Source: an uncultured Bacteroidales bacterium
GTDB taxonomy: Bacteria > Bacteroidota > Bacteroidia > Bacteroidales > Muribaculaceae
Assembly (NCBI GenBank): GCA_900552315.1
Contig: URZM01000011.1
Coordinates: 1 to 23,275, forward strand
Direction: 5' to 3'
DNA: 23,275 nucleotides
Shown: positions 1 to 8,281 of the stretch, piece by piece
Position numbering within the stretch: the stretch's first letter is position 1
Layout of the letters: each line of letters starts with the position of its first letter
The notes under the pieces: model-generated
The model's input: the letters and a program-made list of their open reading frames with translations, nothing else
Databases searched by the model: none
Told to the model about the DNA's origin: nothing
Program-made: the position numbers and the translations under genes

Positions 1-94
1 CTGTGAGAAAGCCCTTGAATTTGTCTACCGCTTCCTTCATCTGAACGTCAGACAAAACGGGAGTTAAAATGAAAACGGTTTCGTACTGATTCAT
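1..94 (-). CDS. rpsF: 30S ribosomal protein S6, N-terminal part (cut by window edge)
   Basis: S6 is a primary binder of the small ribosomal subunit platform and pairs with S18. The minus-strand reading from the ATG at 94 gives 31 residues beginning MNQYETVFILTPVLSD, the usual start of Bacteroidetes S6: a short first beta strand, then the helix QMKEAVDKFKGFL. The rest of the gene (about 115 residues in the family) and the usual downstream partners rpsR and rplI lie outside the window. A good Bacteroidetes promoter sits about 95 bases upstream, which suggests this is the first gene of its operon. The call rests on recognising the N-terminus only, because most of the protein is missing. Confidence 0.9.
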   Translation of the reverse strand, partial: MNQYETVFILTPVLSDVQMKEAVDKFKGFLT

Positions 95-187
95 AAGTGA
101 ATTAGTTGTGTAAAAAAATTGAGGTTAATTTATTGTGAATCAAGACGATGCCTGCAAGCAAGCAGACAATTCGCCCCAATCCGGCTG

Positions 188-218
188 CAAAATTACGAAA
201 AAATCCCCATCCACGCAA
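188..218 (-). promoter_or_regulatory. Bacteroidetes-type promoter for the rpsF operon
   Basis: On the minus strand there is a TTG (216-218), a 20-base spacer and TAATTTTG (188-195). This matches the Bacteroidetes primary sigma consensus TTG-N19-21-TAnnTTTG exactly. Transcription would start near 181, leaving a leader of about 86 bases before the S6 ATG. I looked in that leader for the CCG-bulge motif of the known S6:S18-binding RNA and did not see it. Confidence 0.75.
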
Positions 219-288
219 CTTTTCCCGCCCCTTTCCGCCAAAATCCTCGGCATTGCTCTATGAGGAGGGTTGACTAACCGAATCTTAT

Positions 289-338
289 CTCTGCATGGGC
301 GGAGTTGGCGCAGGGCGAAGCCCGGAGGATACGCAGAG
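289..338. other. Structured intergenic element (nested stem-loop)
   Basis: A 6-base inverted repeat, CTCTGC (289-294) and GCAGAG (333-338), encloses a tight GGGC-GAA-GCCC hairpin (313-323). It lies between the stop of the lipoprotein gene (383) and the rpsF promoter (188-218), both on the minus strand. It could be that gene's terminator, although no clear U-run follows on the minus strand. It could also be a dispersed repeat. Apart from this element and the rpsF promoter, I see nothing in 95-382; the short reading frame across it is unlikely to be a gene. Confidence 0.35.
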
Positions 339-382
339 CGTTTGAAAGTACACCGCATTTAGATATCTGTTTTTGGGCACTG

Positions 383-3310
383 TCAGCGGGTAGATATGTG
401 GTAATTAGGCGGGGAAATGATTTTGCCGTTTTTATGGCAATTCTTCTCTGAACCCTTATTTATAGCCGATATCTGTCCGAGATACACACAATAGTTCGTG
501 CTGGAATGTTCGCAACCAGATTTGTCAGTCCTAAAGTCATCTGACTCTATGGGGTACGGATATGTAACCCAGTTGATAGTCATAGAAGATGTTGATGATT
601 CAATTATGCCGTCAGTATTCTGTCCGCAGATGCCTGCTGCGATTACTCCTGCCGTCGAAATAGTTCCGGAGGATGTGCAGTTCCTGACGGTTCCCCCCTT
701 GTTTTCGTTGCTGTTATAATTGATTACAGCAATTCCTGCTATTCCGTGGTCATAGTAAGGTATATCGCGGTCAGAATTACAAAAGTTAAGTCTCCAATCA
801 TCGGATGTCTTCGGATTATATTTTATCTTGCCATTATAGTGGCAATCATCTATTAATCCTGAATTACAATATGCTATTCCTGAGGCCAACATGTAGCTAT
901 TGTCTTGGTATCCTATAAAAGTGCAATTGCTGTTGCACTTTCTTATGACTCCGCTATTGGTGTTGCATATACCGTGAGCAATTAAAGAGAGTTGATGCTG
1001 CGAAGCACCTATGCCTTTGCTTCGATCTTCAATACATCCGCTTGCCACGCAATTCTCAACAAGGCCATTATTGTATCCCACTATCATGCCATGAGCTTCA
1101 GATGCCTTGACGTTGTCAGCGATGACCTCACAATTCTGTATGGTGGGCACGCCGTTTAATTCAGGAAGCATCCTGTCGGAGTCTGCAGAAAAGCGACCTG
1201 TTGGTTTGTTTTCGAAACATAATGGTATTATTCGGTCAAAACCTCCGGAATAAACAACTTTACAATTTTGAATTAATCCGATATTGCATTGAACAAAGCC
1301 ATAATCTCCGCTGATATTTGCTTCAGGCTGTCCGGTAAAGTTTATATTGCAATTTTCAATAGTTCCGAAAGAGCATCTCACAATGCTGTTAATGCCGCAA
1401 ACGCTCTGAGGGGTTATGTCTATTTTAAGGTTACATAGCCTCCCTTGGGTTCCGATATGTGGAATTATATACTGATTTTTATAGTTGGACAGAGGCATGG
1501 CATTGTATTTTATGGAATGTCCATTGCCGTCAAATGTACCTCTGTAGAAAAGTTCTTCAGGTATATCTGAAGACCAATATTCTTCAAAGTCAGTATTGTA
1601 AATAAGACCGTAGTCACCCAAATCAATATCTGTCATTAGTTTGACATTTGTAGCAAAAGCTTTATCAGGCTTATTGGCGAACAGCTTCTTTTCAAACTCC
1701 AGAAATTGTTCTTTAGTGTAGATATACAATATTTCGGTTGCCTCATCGCAGGTGAAGCTGAATGATTCTTCAGAATCATATATATTCTCACCATCGCTTA
1801 CATAAGCGGTATATGTATATCGCTTTTCTGCCAACAGGCCGGAGACTTTAACTGTATAATCGTTAATCACAAACGAATCACCGACGCGATGCGAATGAAT
1901 CAGCGCTGTGTTTTGCTCATTCATTGGTATATATAATGGGGATTCGCCTACCTCTCCGACAATTTTAACGCCGGCGACACAGGGTTTTATCGCATTGCCA
2001 TTGTTGTCAATAGGGAATCTGAACCTGACTCCTAAAAATGCCGGTTCACCCTTCTTGTCGGCTCTGGTTTTCTTGATTGTACCGGTAGCTTCCGGGATAG
2101 GATATCTTACACTGGAATATTTATGCATGGAATATGAACCTCCGGTAGAGAGCTTCTTTGAATAATTGTAATTTTTCGGAGGTGCCAGATTGAATGCGTT
2201 TCGGGAATCCATTCCTTTCCCTAAAGCAGCCAGGTAACCTTCAAAGATGGGGTAAACCTCTTTCCCAAGACACTCTTGGGAAGGCCCAAAATATTCTATG
2301 GTATTCTTTTTGACAACGCATGCATCCCTAAATTCGCCAAGTATTTTTCCCGCATAGCATTTCACGCACCATATAATTGTATGTTTGAGGGAGCCCATTT
2401 GGTTTTGGAAAAATTTCTCACCGAGGTAAAAACCTTTTATAGGACCAGGTTGTCCATTTATGTCCGTGGCTTTTTCTCGAGCAATTGAAACACCTGTTTT
2501 TTCTGGATGTTCGGCCAAAGACGTATATCCCCTTTTTTGTATGTCACTCATGCCGTTAATGGGGAATACGAGTCTTCCATCTGGTGTGCCATGACATCCC
2601 ACCACTACAATATCATAATCACTGAAATATCTAAAGTATGATGGATGGTATGATGGGATGCTGTCCAAAGCCCATTTGAAAGGGATACCTCCATTTTTGC
2701 GATTCAAAGCAATAGCCTTTCGAACATGCCTTATGTCTTCGTCTCGAAGGGTGCCATCGGGAGAAAACAATAGAATGTTTCTTCTATTCAAGAATCTTAC
2801 CTCCCCGTTTGCGCCTGACCGTGAACCTATAATTTTTTTGGGGGTGATATTAAAGTCGTGGACTGCAGAGGAATATTCGTCTGAGTTGAAAAGCGATGCA
2901 ATGGAGTCAACCATGTGCTCTAAGTGTATTTCCTCTATCTCTGTTTGTGGATACTCATAGGGTCTCGGTGTCAGGTTTATTTCCATGATGCGACCGGATT
3001 TTAAATGGATCTTGGCAATGGAATTTATGGTGTCGACTTTCTCTACGATGCTCAGTGTTGCGATAGCTTTCAACATGGACTCGTTGTCTGCAATATATTT
3101 TTTGATACAGTCATCCACGACATTCGTTTCTTCAAGCACGGCTTTGTATTCGGATTCAGAAAGCATGGTCCCGTATTCTTTTGTCCAATCGGTCTCTGGT
3201 GGCGGATCATTTGGAAATAGCGGCTCATCGGTAGAACATGAAACTATTGCACATATCAATATTGAAAGTAATCCGATATATGAAAGGGAATAGAAAAACT
3301 TTGAAACCAT
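383..3310 (-). CDS. Lipoprotein with caspase-like domain, FN3-like domain and GLUG/beta-helix repeats
   Basis: A 975-residue exported protein of no named family. Residues 1-25 form a lipoprotein signal: charged start, hydrophobic core, then IVS-C with Cys25 as the lipidation site. I chose the ATG at 3310 because it places this signal at the N-terminus, although the frame stays open to 3433. Residues about 170-370 resemble a clan CD (caspase/clostripain fold) peptidase. A hydrophobic strand ends in VVVGCHG (His240-Gly241) and another ends in IIWCVKCYAG (Cys318, with Cys315 nearby), the usual His-Gly and Cys placement. Residues about 425-525 look FN3-like. From about 526 on there is a GTFDGNGHSI motif and repeated 'GxIxNC' turns typical of GLUG-type beta-helices of surface adhesins. 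No C-terminal sorting domain is seen, so anchoring is probably by lipid. The gene is visibly more A+T-rich than the central genes. The peptidase assignment is inferred from motif placement. Confidence 0.75.
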   Translation of the reverse strand: MVSKFFYSLSYIGLLSILICAIVSCSTDEPLFPNDPPPETDWTKEYGTMLSESEYKAVLEETNVVDDCIKKYIADNESMLKAIATLSIVEKVDTINSIAKIHLKSGRIMEINLTPRPYEYPQTEIEEIHLEHMVDSIASLFNSDEYSSAVHDFNITPKKIIGSRSGANGEVRFLNRRNILLFSPDGTLRDEDIRHVRKAIALNRKNGGIPFKWALDSIPSYHPSYFRYFSDYDIVVVGCHGTPDGRLVFPINGMSDIQKRGYTSLAEHPEKTGVSIAREKATDINGQPGPIKGFYLGEKFFQNQMGSLKHTIIWCVKCYAGKILGEFRDACVVKKNTIEYFGPSQECLGKEVYPIFEGYLAALGKGMDSRNAFNLAPPKNYNYSKKLSTGGSYSMHKYSSVRYPIPEATGTIKKTRADKKGEPAFLGVRFRFPIDNNGNAIKPCVAGVKIVGEVGESPLYIPMNEQNTALIHSHRVGDSFVINDYTVKVSGLLAEKRYTYTAYVSDGENIYDSEESFSFTCDEATEILYIYTKEQFLEFEKKLFANKPDKAFATNVKLMTDIDLGDYGLIYNTDFEEYWSSDIPEELFYRGTFDGNGHSIKYNAMPLSNYKNQYIIPHIGTQGRLCNLKIDITPQSVCGINSIVRCSFGTIENCNINFTGQPEANISGDYGFVQCNIGLIQNCKVVYSGGFDRIIPLCFENKPTGRFSADSDRMLPELNGVPTIQNCEVIADNVKASEAHGMIVGYNNGLVENCVASGCIEDRSKGIGASQHQLSLIAHGICNTNSGVIRKCNSNCTFIGYQDNSYMLASGIAYCNSGLIDDCHYNGKIKYNPKTSDDWRLNFCNSDRDIPYYDHGIAGIAVINYNSNENKGGTVRNCTSSGTISTAGVIAAGICGQNTDGIIESSTSSMTINWVTYPYPIESDDFRTDKSGCEHSSTNYCVYLGQISAINKGSEKNCHKNGKIISPPNYHISTR

Positions 3311-3474
3311 AGTTGAATTTTTATGGGGAGATATATGATACTCTTGTAGATATTGAGATTTTACAGGCGATGCTATATTTGACAGTCTTGTTCGCAAAAG
3401 GGTGCAAGAGTCTCGCTGAAGGTAGCGTGCCATACGGATATTTTTAGAAACGTTATATATTAGATTCTATTTTG

Positions 3475-3506
3475 CAAAGGTAATAAACATTTTTTGCTTG
3501 CCCCAA
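3475..3506 (-). promoter_or_regulatory. Promoter for the caspase-like lipoprotein gene
   Basis: The minus strand has TTG (3504-3506), a 21-base spacer and TACCTTTG (3475-3482), an exact Bacteroidetes consensus. Transcription would begin near 3468, giving a leader of about 158 bases before the chosen start codon at 3310. The unused in-frame start at 3433 falls inside this leader. Confidence 0.7.
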
Positions 3507-3633
3507 ATTTTTTTAATAAAAATATATTTAGTGTCCACAGAAAATAAGACACAGAGAATGAGACCCAAAAAACAAATTAGTATAAAGTTCAGTAAGGTGC
3601 TATTAGTCTGCTATACCTAAGCTTGTTGCGGCA

Positions 3634-3708
3634 TTATTTTTTACGGCCGGTCATTTTCAGGAGGGTGTCGGCGGCGAAGGCTAAAAATACGAGTATTCCT
3701 AAAAGCAT
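3634..3708 (-). CDS. Possible 24-residue membrane peptide
   Basis: A short minus-strand frame opens with ATG at 3706-3708 and ends with TAA at 3634-3636. It encodes about a dozen hydrophobic residues (MLLGILVFLAFAA), then an Asp and a basic tail ending in TGRKK. A single membrane helix followed by positive charges is what a real small membrane protein looks like, and it is unlikely in random noncoding DNA. The ATG is preceded by an A+T-rich tract, the usual Bacteroidetes initiation context. I do not recognise the family, and no strong promoter was found directly upstream. It stands alone between the lipoprotein gene and the acetylation genes. Chance remains possible at this length. Confidence 0.35.
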   Translation of the reverse strand: MLLGILVFLAFAADTLLKMTGRKK

Positions 3709-4115
3709 GATATAAATTTTTAAGAGTTACTGATTGTGTGGCGGCTTGCGGACACGGTTTTGGGAGCGGAGGCCGGGCCTCGCTGAAATTCCGTTTGAGG
3801 TGCAGGCGCTTGTCGCCGATGTCTGTTCTCGGTGCAAAAATACCTGTGCGTGTATGCCGGATTCGGACACAGGTGTGTTAAAATGTTTTAATTTCACTGA
3901 TGTGCTGGCCTCGGGTTTCGGCATCTCATGCCTTTAAGAAATGGTGGATTCGGCAAAATGTCTTAACTTTGCGGAGTGAATGTCGAGGCGGGGCGTGCTG
4001 TTTGCAGAGCGGCGGATGGTCGGGCTATGAGCGGTAGGCGCGTTGGCTCACGTTCAGAGGTAGCATGCAGCCCGTTGAGGTATGCGGCCTGCCGATATAT
4101 GTAGTTCACTGAGGT
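3709..4115. other. Intergenic stretch before the acetylation genes
   Basis: Two overlapping short frames (plus 3734-3937, minus 3727-3924) have no recognisable domain, signal or initiation context, so I do not call them. The stretch has an interrupted inverted repeat, ACCTGTG (from 3841) with CACAGGT (from 3868), around a CCG/CGG inner pair. It also carries a likely plus-strand promoter at 3942-3971. A short direct repeat, TGAGGTATGC, occurs just before 4086 and again at the start codon of the next gene (4110-4119). Confidence 0.4.
3942..3971 (+). promoter_or_regulatory. Probable promoter of the O-acetylation genes
   Basis: TAACTTTG at 3964-3971 matches the Bacteroidetes -7 box exactly. A TGG at 3942-3944, 19 bases upstream, is a one-mismatch -33 element. 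Transcription would start near 3978, about 138 bases before the MBOAT start codon. Confidence 0.45.
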
Positions 4116-5641
4116 ATGCAGTTCACAGAAATAGGGTTCGCTATATTTTTCGTGGCGGTGTTCGCGCTGTACTGGTTCGTGCTGCGCAGGCGCACGGCGG
4201 CACAGAACGTGCTGCTGCTTGCTGCCAGCTACCTGTTCTACGGGTGGTGGGACTGGCGTTTTCTCGGTCTGATCATGCTCACGACCGTGACCACCTACGG
4301 GTCTGCGTTTCTGGCGCGTAAGCCATACGGCAAAGCGGCCGTCACTGCCAACATAGCGCTCAATCTCGGCATATTGGCCTTGTTCAAGTATCTTGGCTTC
4401 TTCACCGAGAACCTTCAGCGGCTCATAGCGGCCTTCGGGTGGAACATCGGCTGGTTCACGGTGGACGTGCTGCTGCCGGTGGGTATATCGTTTTACACGT
4501 TCCAGGCCATAGCGTACAGCGTGGATGTCTACAAGGGGAGGGTGGAGGCGTGCCGCGACCCGCTGGCCTTCGCCACATTCATAGCGTATTTCCCGCAGCT
4601 GGTGGCTGGACCCATAGAGAGGGCCTCGAGCCTGTTGCCGCAGATAGAGAGGCCACGCCGCTGGGACTACGCGCAGGCTGTGGACGGTTGCCGCATGGTG
4701 CTGTTCGGCCTTATGAAGAAGGTGTGCGTGGCCGACATGCTGGCCATATATGTGGATCGGCTGTATGCCGACATATCGTCGCCTGCCGTGTGCGTGGCGG
4801 CCGGGCTGCTGTTCACCCTGGAGATATATTTCGATTTCTCGGCTTACAGCGAGATAGCGCGAGGCACGTCGAGGATGCTGGGCATAGAGCTGATGGCCAA
4901 TTTCCGCTTCCCGTATTTCTCGCGCAATGTGGCCGAGTTCTGGCAGCGATGGCACATATCGCTCATGAACTGGTTCCGCGACTACCTGTACATCCCGCTC
5001 GGGGGCAACAGAAAAGGCCGGCGGCGCACCATATTGAATACCATGACAATATTCGCCCTGTCGGGACTATGGCATGGCGCGGCCTGGAATTTCATAGTGT
5101 GGGGCATATACTGGGGAGTGGTGTATGTGGTGGCGAAGCAGGTGTTCGGACAACGTATGTCGAAAGCCCCGATACGATACATCTCTCTCCCGGCCATGAT
5201 GGCGACCTTGGCTTTCGTGACATTCGGTTTCTACCTGTTCCGCTGCGGCACCGGCACCCAGATGTTGACCGGGTTCAGCTATCTGTGGGCGTATGCCTTG
5301 ACCTTCGGCGTGCTGGTCGTTGCGGCCATTGTGTTTGTCAAGCTCGTGAGGCTGTTGCAGGGGCGGCGGATTGTGAGGCGCTTGATACTTGCCCTGTGTG
5401 CCTTGTGCGCGGCCGGAGCCTTGGCCTTTAACCCGGCATTGTGGGTGGAGGTGCTGAAATTGTGGTGGGCGGTACCGATGCTGCTTGTCGTGGCCATAGA
5501 GTGGCGTTGCCGCAACTCCGACCATCCCATGGCCATGGTGCCCGGCGGCGGTGGGCGCGCCTGGGACTGTATTGGGCATGTCTTGTATGTATAGTCCTGA
5601 GCGAGCCCACAGAGATGAGTTTCATTTATTTCCAATTCTGA
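4116..5641 (+). pseudogene. AlgI/DltB-like MBOAT O-acyltransferase, frameshifted near its 3' end
   Basis: A polytopic membrane O-acyltransferase of the AlgI family. Such proteins move acetyl groups across the membrane to modify exopolysaccharides or cell-wall polymers with an SGNH-type partner. The 492-residue open frame shows many hydrophobic segments and the MBOAT landmarks FWQRWHISL (His280) and SGLWHGAAW (His320, the expected catalytic His). The frame then runs past codon 476 into an unrelated end and stops at 5594. A different frame reads from about 5543 through a hydrophobic LGLYWACLVCIVLS segment to the ending FIYFQF and a stop at 5641. That ending is the normal C-terminus of Bacteroidetes AlgI homologs, so one base appears to be missing in the GC-rich run at 5541-5556. 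Restored, the product would have about 508 residues and end 4 bases before the next gene. This may be a true mutation, a phase-variable site or a sequencing error. Confidence 0.85.
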
Positions 5642-5645
5642 CCTT

Positions 5646-6680
5646 ATGGCACTGCGACGCACCCCCCTTGGTTTCATGCTGAAGGCAGCCCTTGTGGCGC
5701 TTCCCGTATTGGTGGTGGCCGTAGTCTTTTACGTAATCGCGGACCCGTTCATGGTCATAGGCCGACATGACTATTTCCCGGATCCTGCGAGGGAAAAGCT
5801 GCGGATAAGCGCTAACAAGGGAATGGCCACCGTACGGAACTACGAGCGGCAGGTGTCGCAGGGGCGGGAGTATAATGCCTTCATCTTCGGCTCGTCCATA
5901 TCGTGCTACTACGACCCTGCGGAATGGGCGCGTATCCTGGGCGGCGACGTGCGGCCTTACCATTTCGATTCAAGCAGCGAGACACTGACCCAGATGGCGC
6001 GGAAGGTGGAGTATCTTCACCACAGGGGACAGGAGATAAAATACGCGCTCGTGGTGCTCGACCCTTGGGTGATGCAGGGGCACGACGAGGACAGTCCGTA
6101 TCTGGTCAGCCCTCCGGAGCTTGAGGGGACGCTCATGCAGCGGCTCAAATTTTACTACACGTTCTTCCGGGCTTCCACCAACGCAGATTTCCTGAAGAGT
6201 TACATATACTCGAATATCACCGGGGAACCAAGCACTGTAGGGCGCAACAGGGTATACGAGGAGCAGCCGATAGTGTATGACCCTGTGACGAACCATGAGT
6301 CCATGCCGGAGTGGGACAGCCTGATATCGCATGACCCGGCCAGGTTCTATGCCGAGCATCCGCTGATGCCATCGCCCCAGAAGGCGGAGCAGGCTCCGGT
6401 CACCATAAGAGACGAATACCGCGACGCGCTGGAGCGGATAGCCCGCATTTTTGCCTCCGACGGCACTGAATATCAGGTAATCATCGGTCCCAACCGTCGC
6501 AAGGTCACCACCAATGAGAGCGACAGGCGGCAGCTGTATGCCATATTCGGGAAGGAGCGTGTGCATGATTTCAGCGCCATCTGGGCTGACGAGCTGGAGT
6601 GCGACACGCTGCTTTACGACAATGTGCATTACCGGCCCTCGTTCGCCTCGCGGCTGCTCCGAGCCGCCTATGGCCGGTAA
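5646..6680 (+). CDS. SGNH/DltD-like membrane-anchored partner of the O-acetyltransferase
   Basis: A 344-residue protein with one N-terminal membrane anchor (residues about 11-31) and an extracytoplasmic body. FIFGSSIS at 80-86 resembles SGNH block I with its nucleophilic Ser, and YDNVHY at 324-329 gives the block V Asp325-x-x-His328 pair. Both fit the DltD/AlgJ-type acyltransferases that take the acyl group from an MBOAT protein and place it on a polymer. It starts 4 bases after the restored end of the AlgI homolog, so the two are almost surely cotranscribed and work together. The acceptor polymer is unknown because no polysaccharide synthesis genes are in view. It converges on the next gene with only 13 bases between them and no clear hairpin. 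The family assignment comes from motifs and context. Confidence 0.75.
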   Translation: MALRRTPLGFMLKAALVALPVLVVAVVFYVIADPFMVIGRHDYFPDPAREKLRISANKGMATVRNYERQVSQGREYNAFIFGSSISCYYDPAEWARILGGDVRPYHFDSSSETLTQMARKVEYLHHRGQEIKYALVVLDPWVMQGHDEDSPYLVSPPELEGTLMQRLKFYYTFFRASTNADFLKSYIYSNITGEPSTVGRNRVYEEQPIVYDPVTNHESMPEWDSLISHDPARFYAEHPLMPSPQKAEQAPVTIRDEYRDALERIARIFASDGTEYQVIIGPNRRKVTTNESDRRQLYAIFGKERVHDFSAIWADELECDTLLYDNVHYRPSFASRLLRAAYGR

Positions 6681-6693
6681 GTAAGGTATATAG

Positions 6694-8277
6694 TCAGAGA
6701 GGCGAGAGGGGGCTGAGGGCCTGGATGTGGCCCAGACGCATTTCCACGACGCGTCTCCAGGGATAGAGGTAGGCGTACCTGCGTCCGTCGGCCTCGGAGA
6801 CGAAGGGGTAGTAGATCATGCGGACTCCTTGCTTGCGAGTGTAGCCGAAATCCACGTCGGCAACGAACTCGCCGCGCGCGGTCTCGTCCACGGGCATGAA
6901 GAGCCGTCCGTCAAGCTCCCGTATGTGCAGGTCCACACCGCCCGGCACCGGCGGCACAGCCGTTCCGGAAGAGGCGGTGACGCGGCGCAGCTGCTCCGGC
7001 ACCGGGATGAACTGCCCGTTGTCGTCACGGTGGTAATAGATGTTGACGAAAGTCAGGTTTACCGGGGCCAGCAGTGGGGTGAAATCGGGGGCGTACAGGC
7101 AAATCAGCGGTGAGGTATGCTCGTCCGGCACCTCGGCGAACACCGAGTCCCGGCCACTCTTCATGTGCATGTCGAGCGCCTTGCGGTATGCCTGCCCGAT
7201 GCGTATGGTGTAATAGTCCACCATGACCTGATGCGCGAAGGTCAAGACCAGGAGCAGCGCGGATATGCACCTCGACATGAGAGAGCGGGAGGATGCCAGT
7301 GCTGGCCACATGCGCCTCAAGAGGCTCATGACAGCCACGACGGCACAGAACTCGGCCCACCAACCCGTGCGCGAGGTGCGTGTGGTGAGGAAATGTATGA
7401 CGACACTCGCGAAGGCGCTGACAACAAGCGCCATGACCACAGGGTCGGCGAGCAGTCCGCGCCACTTGGGGCGGCACAGGGCGACTCCGGCTGTCAGCAG
7501 CATGAGGATGAACGCCGGGTGCTGGAAGCTGATGAACAGCACACGTCCCGCGCCGAACTCATTCTCGCCCGTGACATTAGCCACTCGGTGCCACGACGTA
7601 GGCCACGCGAGCATCCAAATCATGCCCAGCGCGAGTCCTGCCGTGAGCCACCATGCGCGCGGCGTGCGCGTGTGCGGATAGAACAGGAGAAGGAAACCGA
7701 AAGAGGCGAGCAGCGGCGCTGTGAACCCTTCGTGCCACATGCCCGTCAGCACTCCGGCCAGGAAAATCCCTATATTTCGTCCGCTGCCGTGGGAGAAGAA
7801 CAGGCGCATGGCTCCCACGGCCAGGAAGGTGGACCAGATGTAGTTGAACTGGAAATTCTCGACACCCATGGAGTCATACCAAGGCATGAAGAAGGCCCAC
7901 AGGCACATGCCCAGGCACAGCAGGGGGGTGAGACGCCTCGGATCCAGTCCGGCCAGGCGAGCGCCCCAGGCCATGGAGACCCCCCACAGCAGCGCGGAGA
8001 TGCCGGACCCGACCCACTTTGGGAGAACCATGAAGGGGACGCAGACCATGTTTGCCAGGCGCACGTTGTCGGTAGTGATATGCTCGGTCCATGTGTCCAC
8101 CATAGCCTGCCAGAGGGGGGCGCCGGGCACGCCGTCGAGCCAAGGCTTCAGGTGAAACGAATACCATAGGTCGTCGAGATATCGCGGCATCCCGATGAAG
8201 AACACGGCGAATGTGACGGTGAGCAGCGCCAGGATCGCAGTCCCGGCGTATGGACGAGGTGTGCGTGCGGCGGACAT
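6694..8277 (-). CDS. Polytopic membrane protein, possible GT-C-type glycosyltransferase (DUF6056-like)
   Basis: A 527-residue integral membrane protein. Hydrophobic helices begin at about residue 11 and recur through about residue 350. After the first helix comes a periplasmic loop with paired acidic residues in YLDDLWYS (Asp35-Asp36), the position of the catalytic acidic motif in GT-C glycosyltransferases. The last 150 residues form a soluble domain without obvious motifs. Similar Bacteroidetes proteins are usually listed as DUF6056 or plain membrane proteins, but that assignment is from memory. If it is a GT-C enzyme, it would transfer a sugar from a lipid carrier outside the membrane. It begins 4 bases after the end of cutC and is very likely cotranscribed with it, although no shared function is evident. 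Confidence 0.6.
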   Translation of the reverse strand: MSAARTPRPYAGTAILALLTVTFAVFFIGMPRYLDDLWYSFHLKPWLDGVPGAPLWQAMVDTWTEHITTDNVRLANMVCVPFMVLPKWVGSGISALLWGVSMAWGARLAGLDPRRLTPLLCLGMCLWAFFMPWYDSMGVENFQFNYIWSTFLAVGAMRLFFSHGSGRNIGIFLAGVLTGMWHEGFTAPLLASFGFLLLFYPHTRTPRAWWLTAGLALGMIWMLAWPTSWHRVANVTGENEFGAGRVLFISFQHPAFILMLLTAGVALCRPKWRGLLADPVVMALVVSAFASVVIHFLTTRTSRTGWWAEFCAVVAVMSLLRRMWPALASSRSLMSRCISALLLVLTFAHQVMVDYYTIRIGQAYRKALDMHMKSGRDSVFAEVPDEHTSPLICLYAPDFTPLLAPVNLTFVNIYYHRDDNGQFIPVPEQLRRVTASSGTAVPPVPGGVDLHIRELDGRLFMPVDETARGEFVADVDFGYTRKQGVRMIYYPFVSEADGRRYAYLYPWRRVVEMRLGHIQALSPLSPL

Positions 8278-8281
8278 GGAC

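Noticed and set aside
95..187. S6:S18-binding autoregulatory RNA in the rpsF leader
   Set aside because: The leader lacks the exposed CCG next to a hairpin that defines the known motif; only a weak CTGC/GCAG pair is seen.
3734..3937. 67-codon plus-strand frame with several Cys residues
   Set aside because: It overlaps an equally long minus-strand frame, has no signal, initiation context or recognised motif, and its Cys residues are irregularly spaced.
3963..4955. 330-codon minus-strand open frame antisense to the MBOAT gene
   Set aside because: The opposite strand encodes a clear MBOAT protein. The antisense product is His/Arg/Gln-rich with no domain, and it exists because G+C-rich codons avoid stops on the other strand.
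7117..8169. 350-codon plus-strand frame antisense to the GT-C-like membrane protein
   Set aside because: The minus-strand product has a consistent membrane topology. The plus-strand product is low-complexity and charged without domains.
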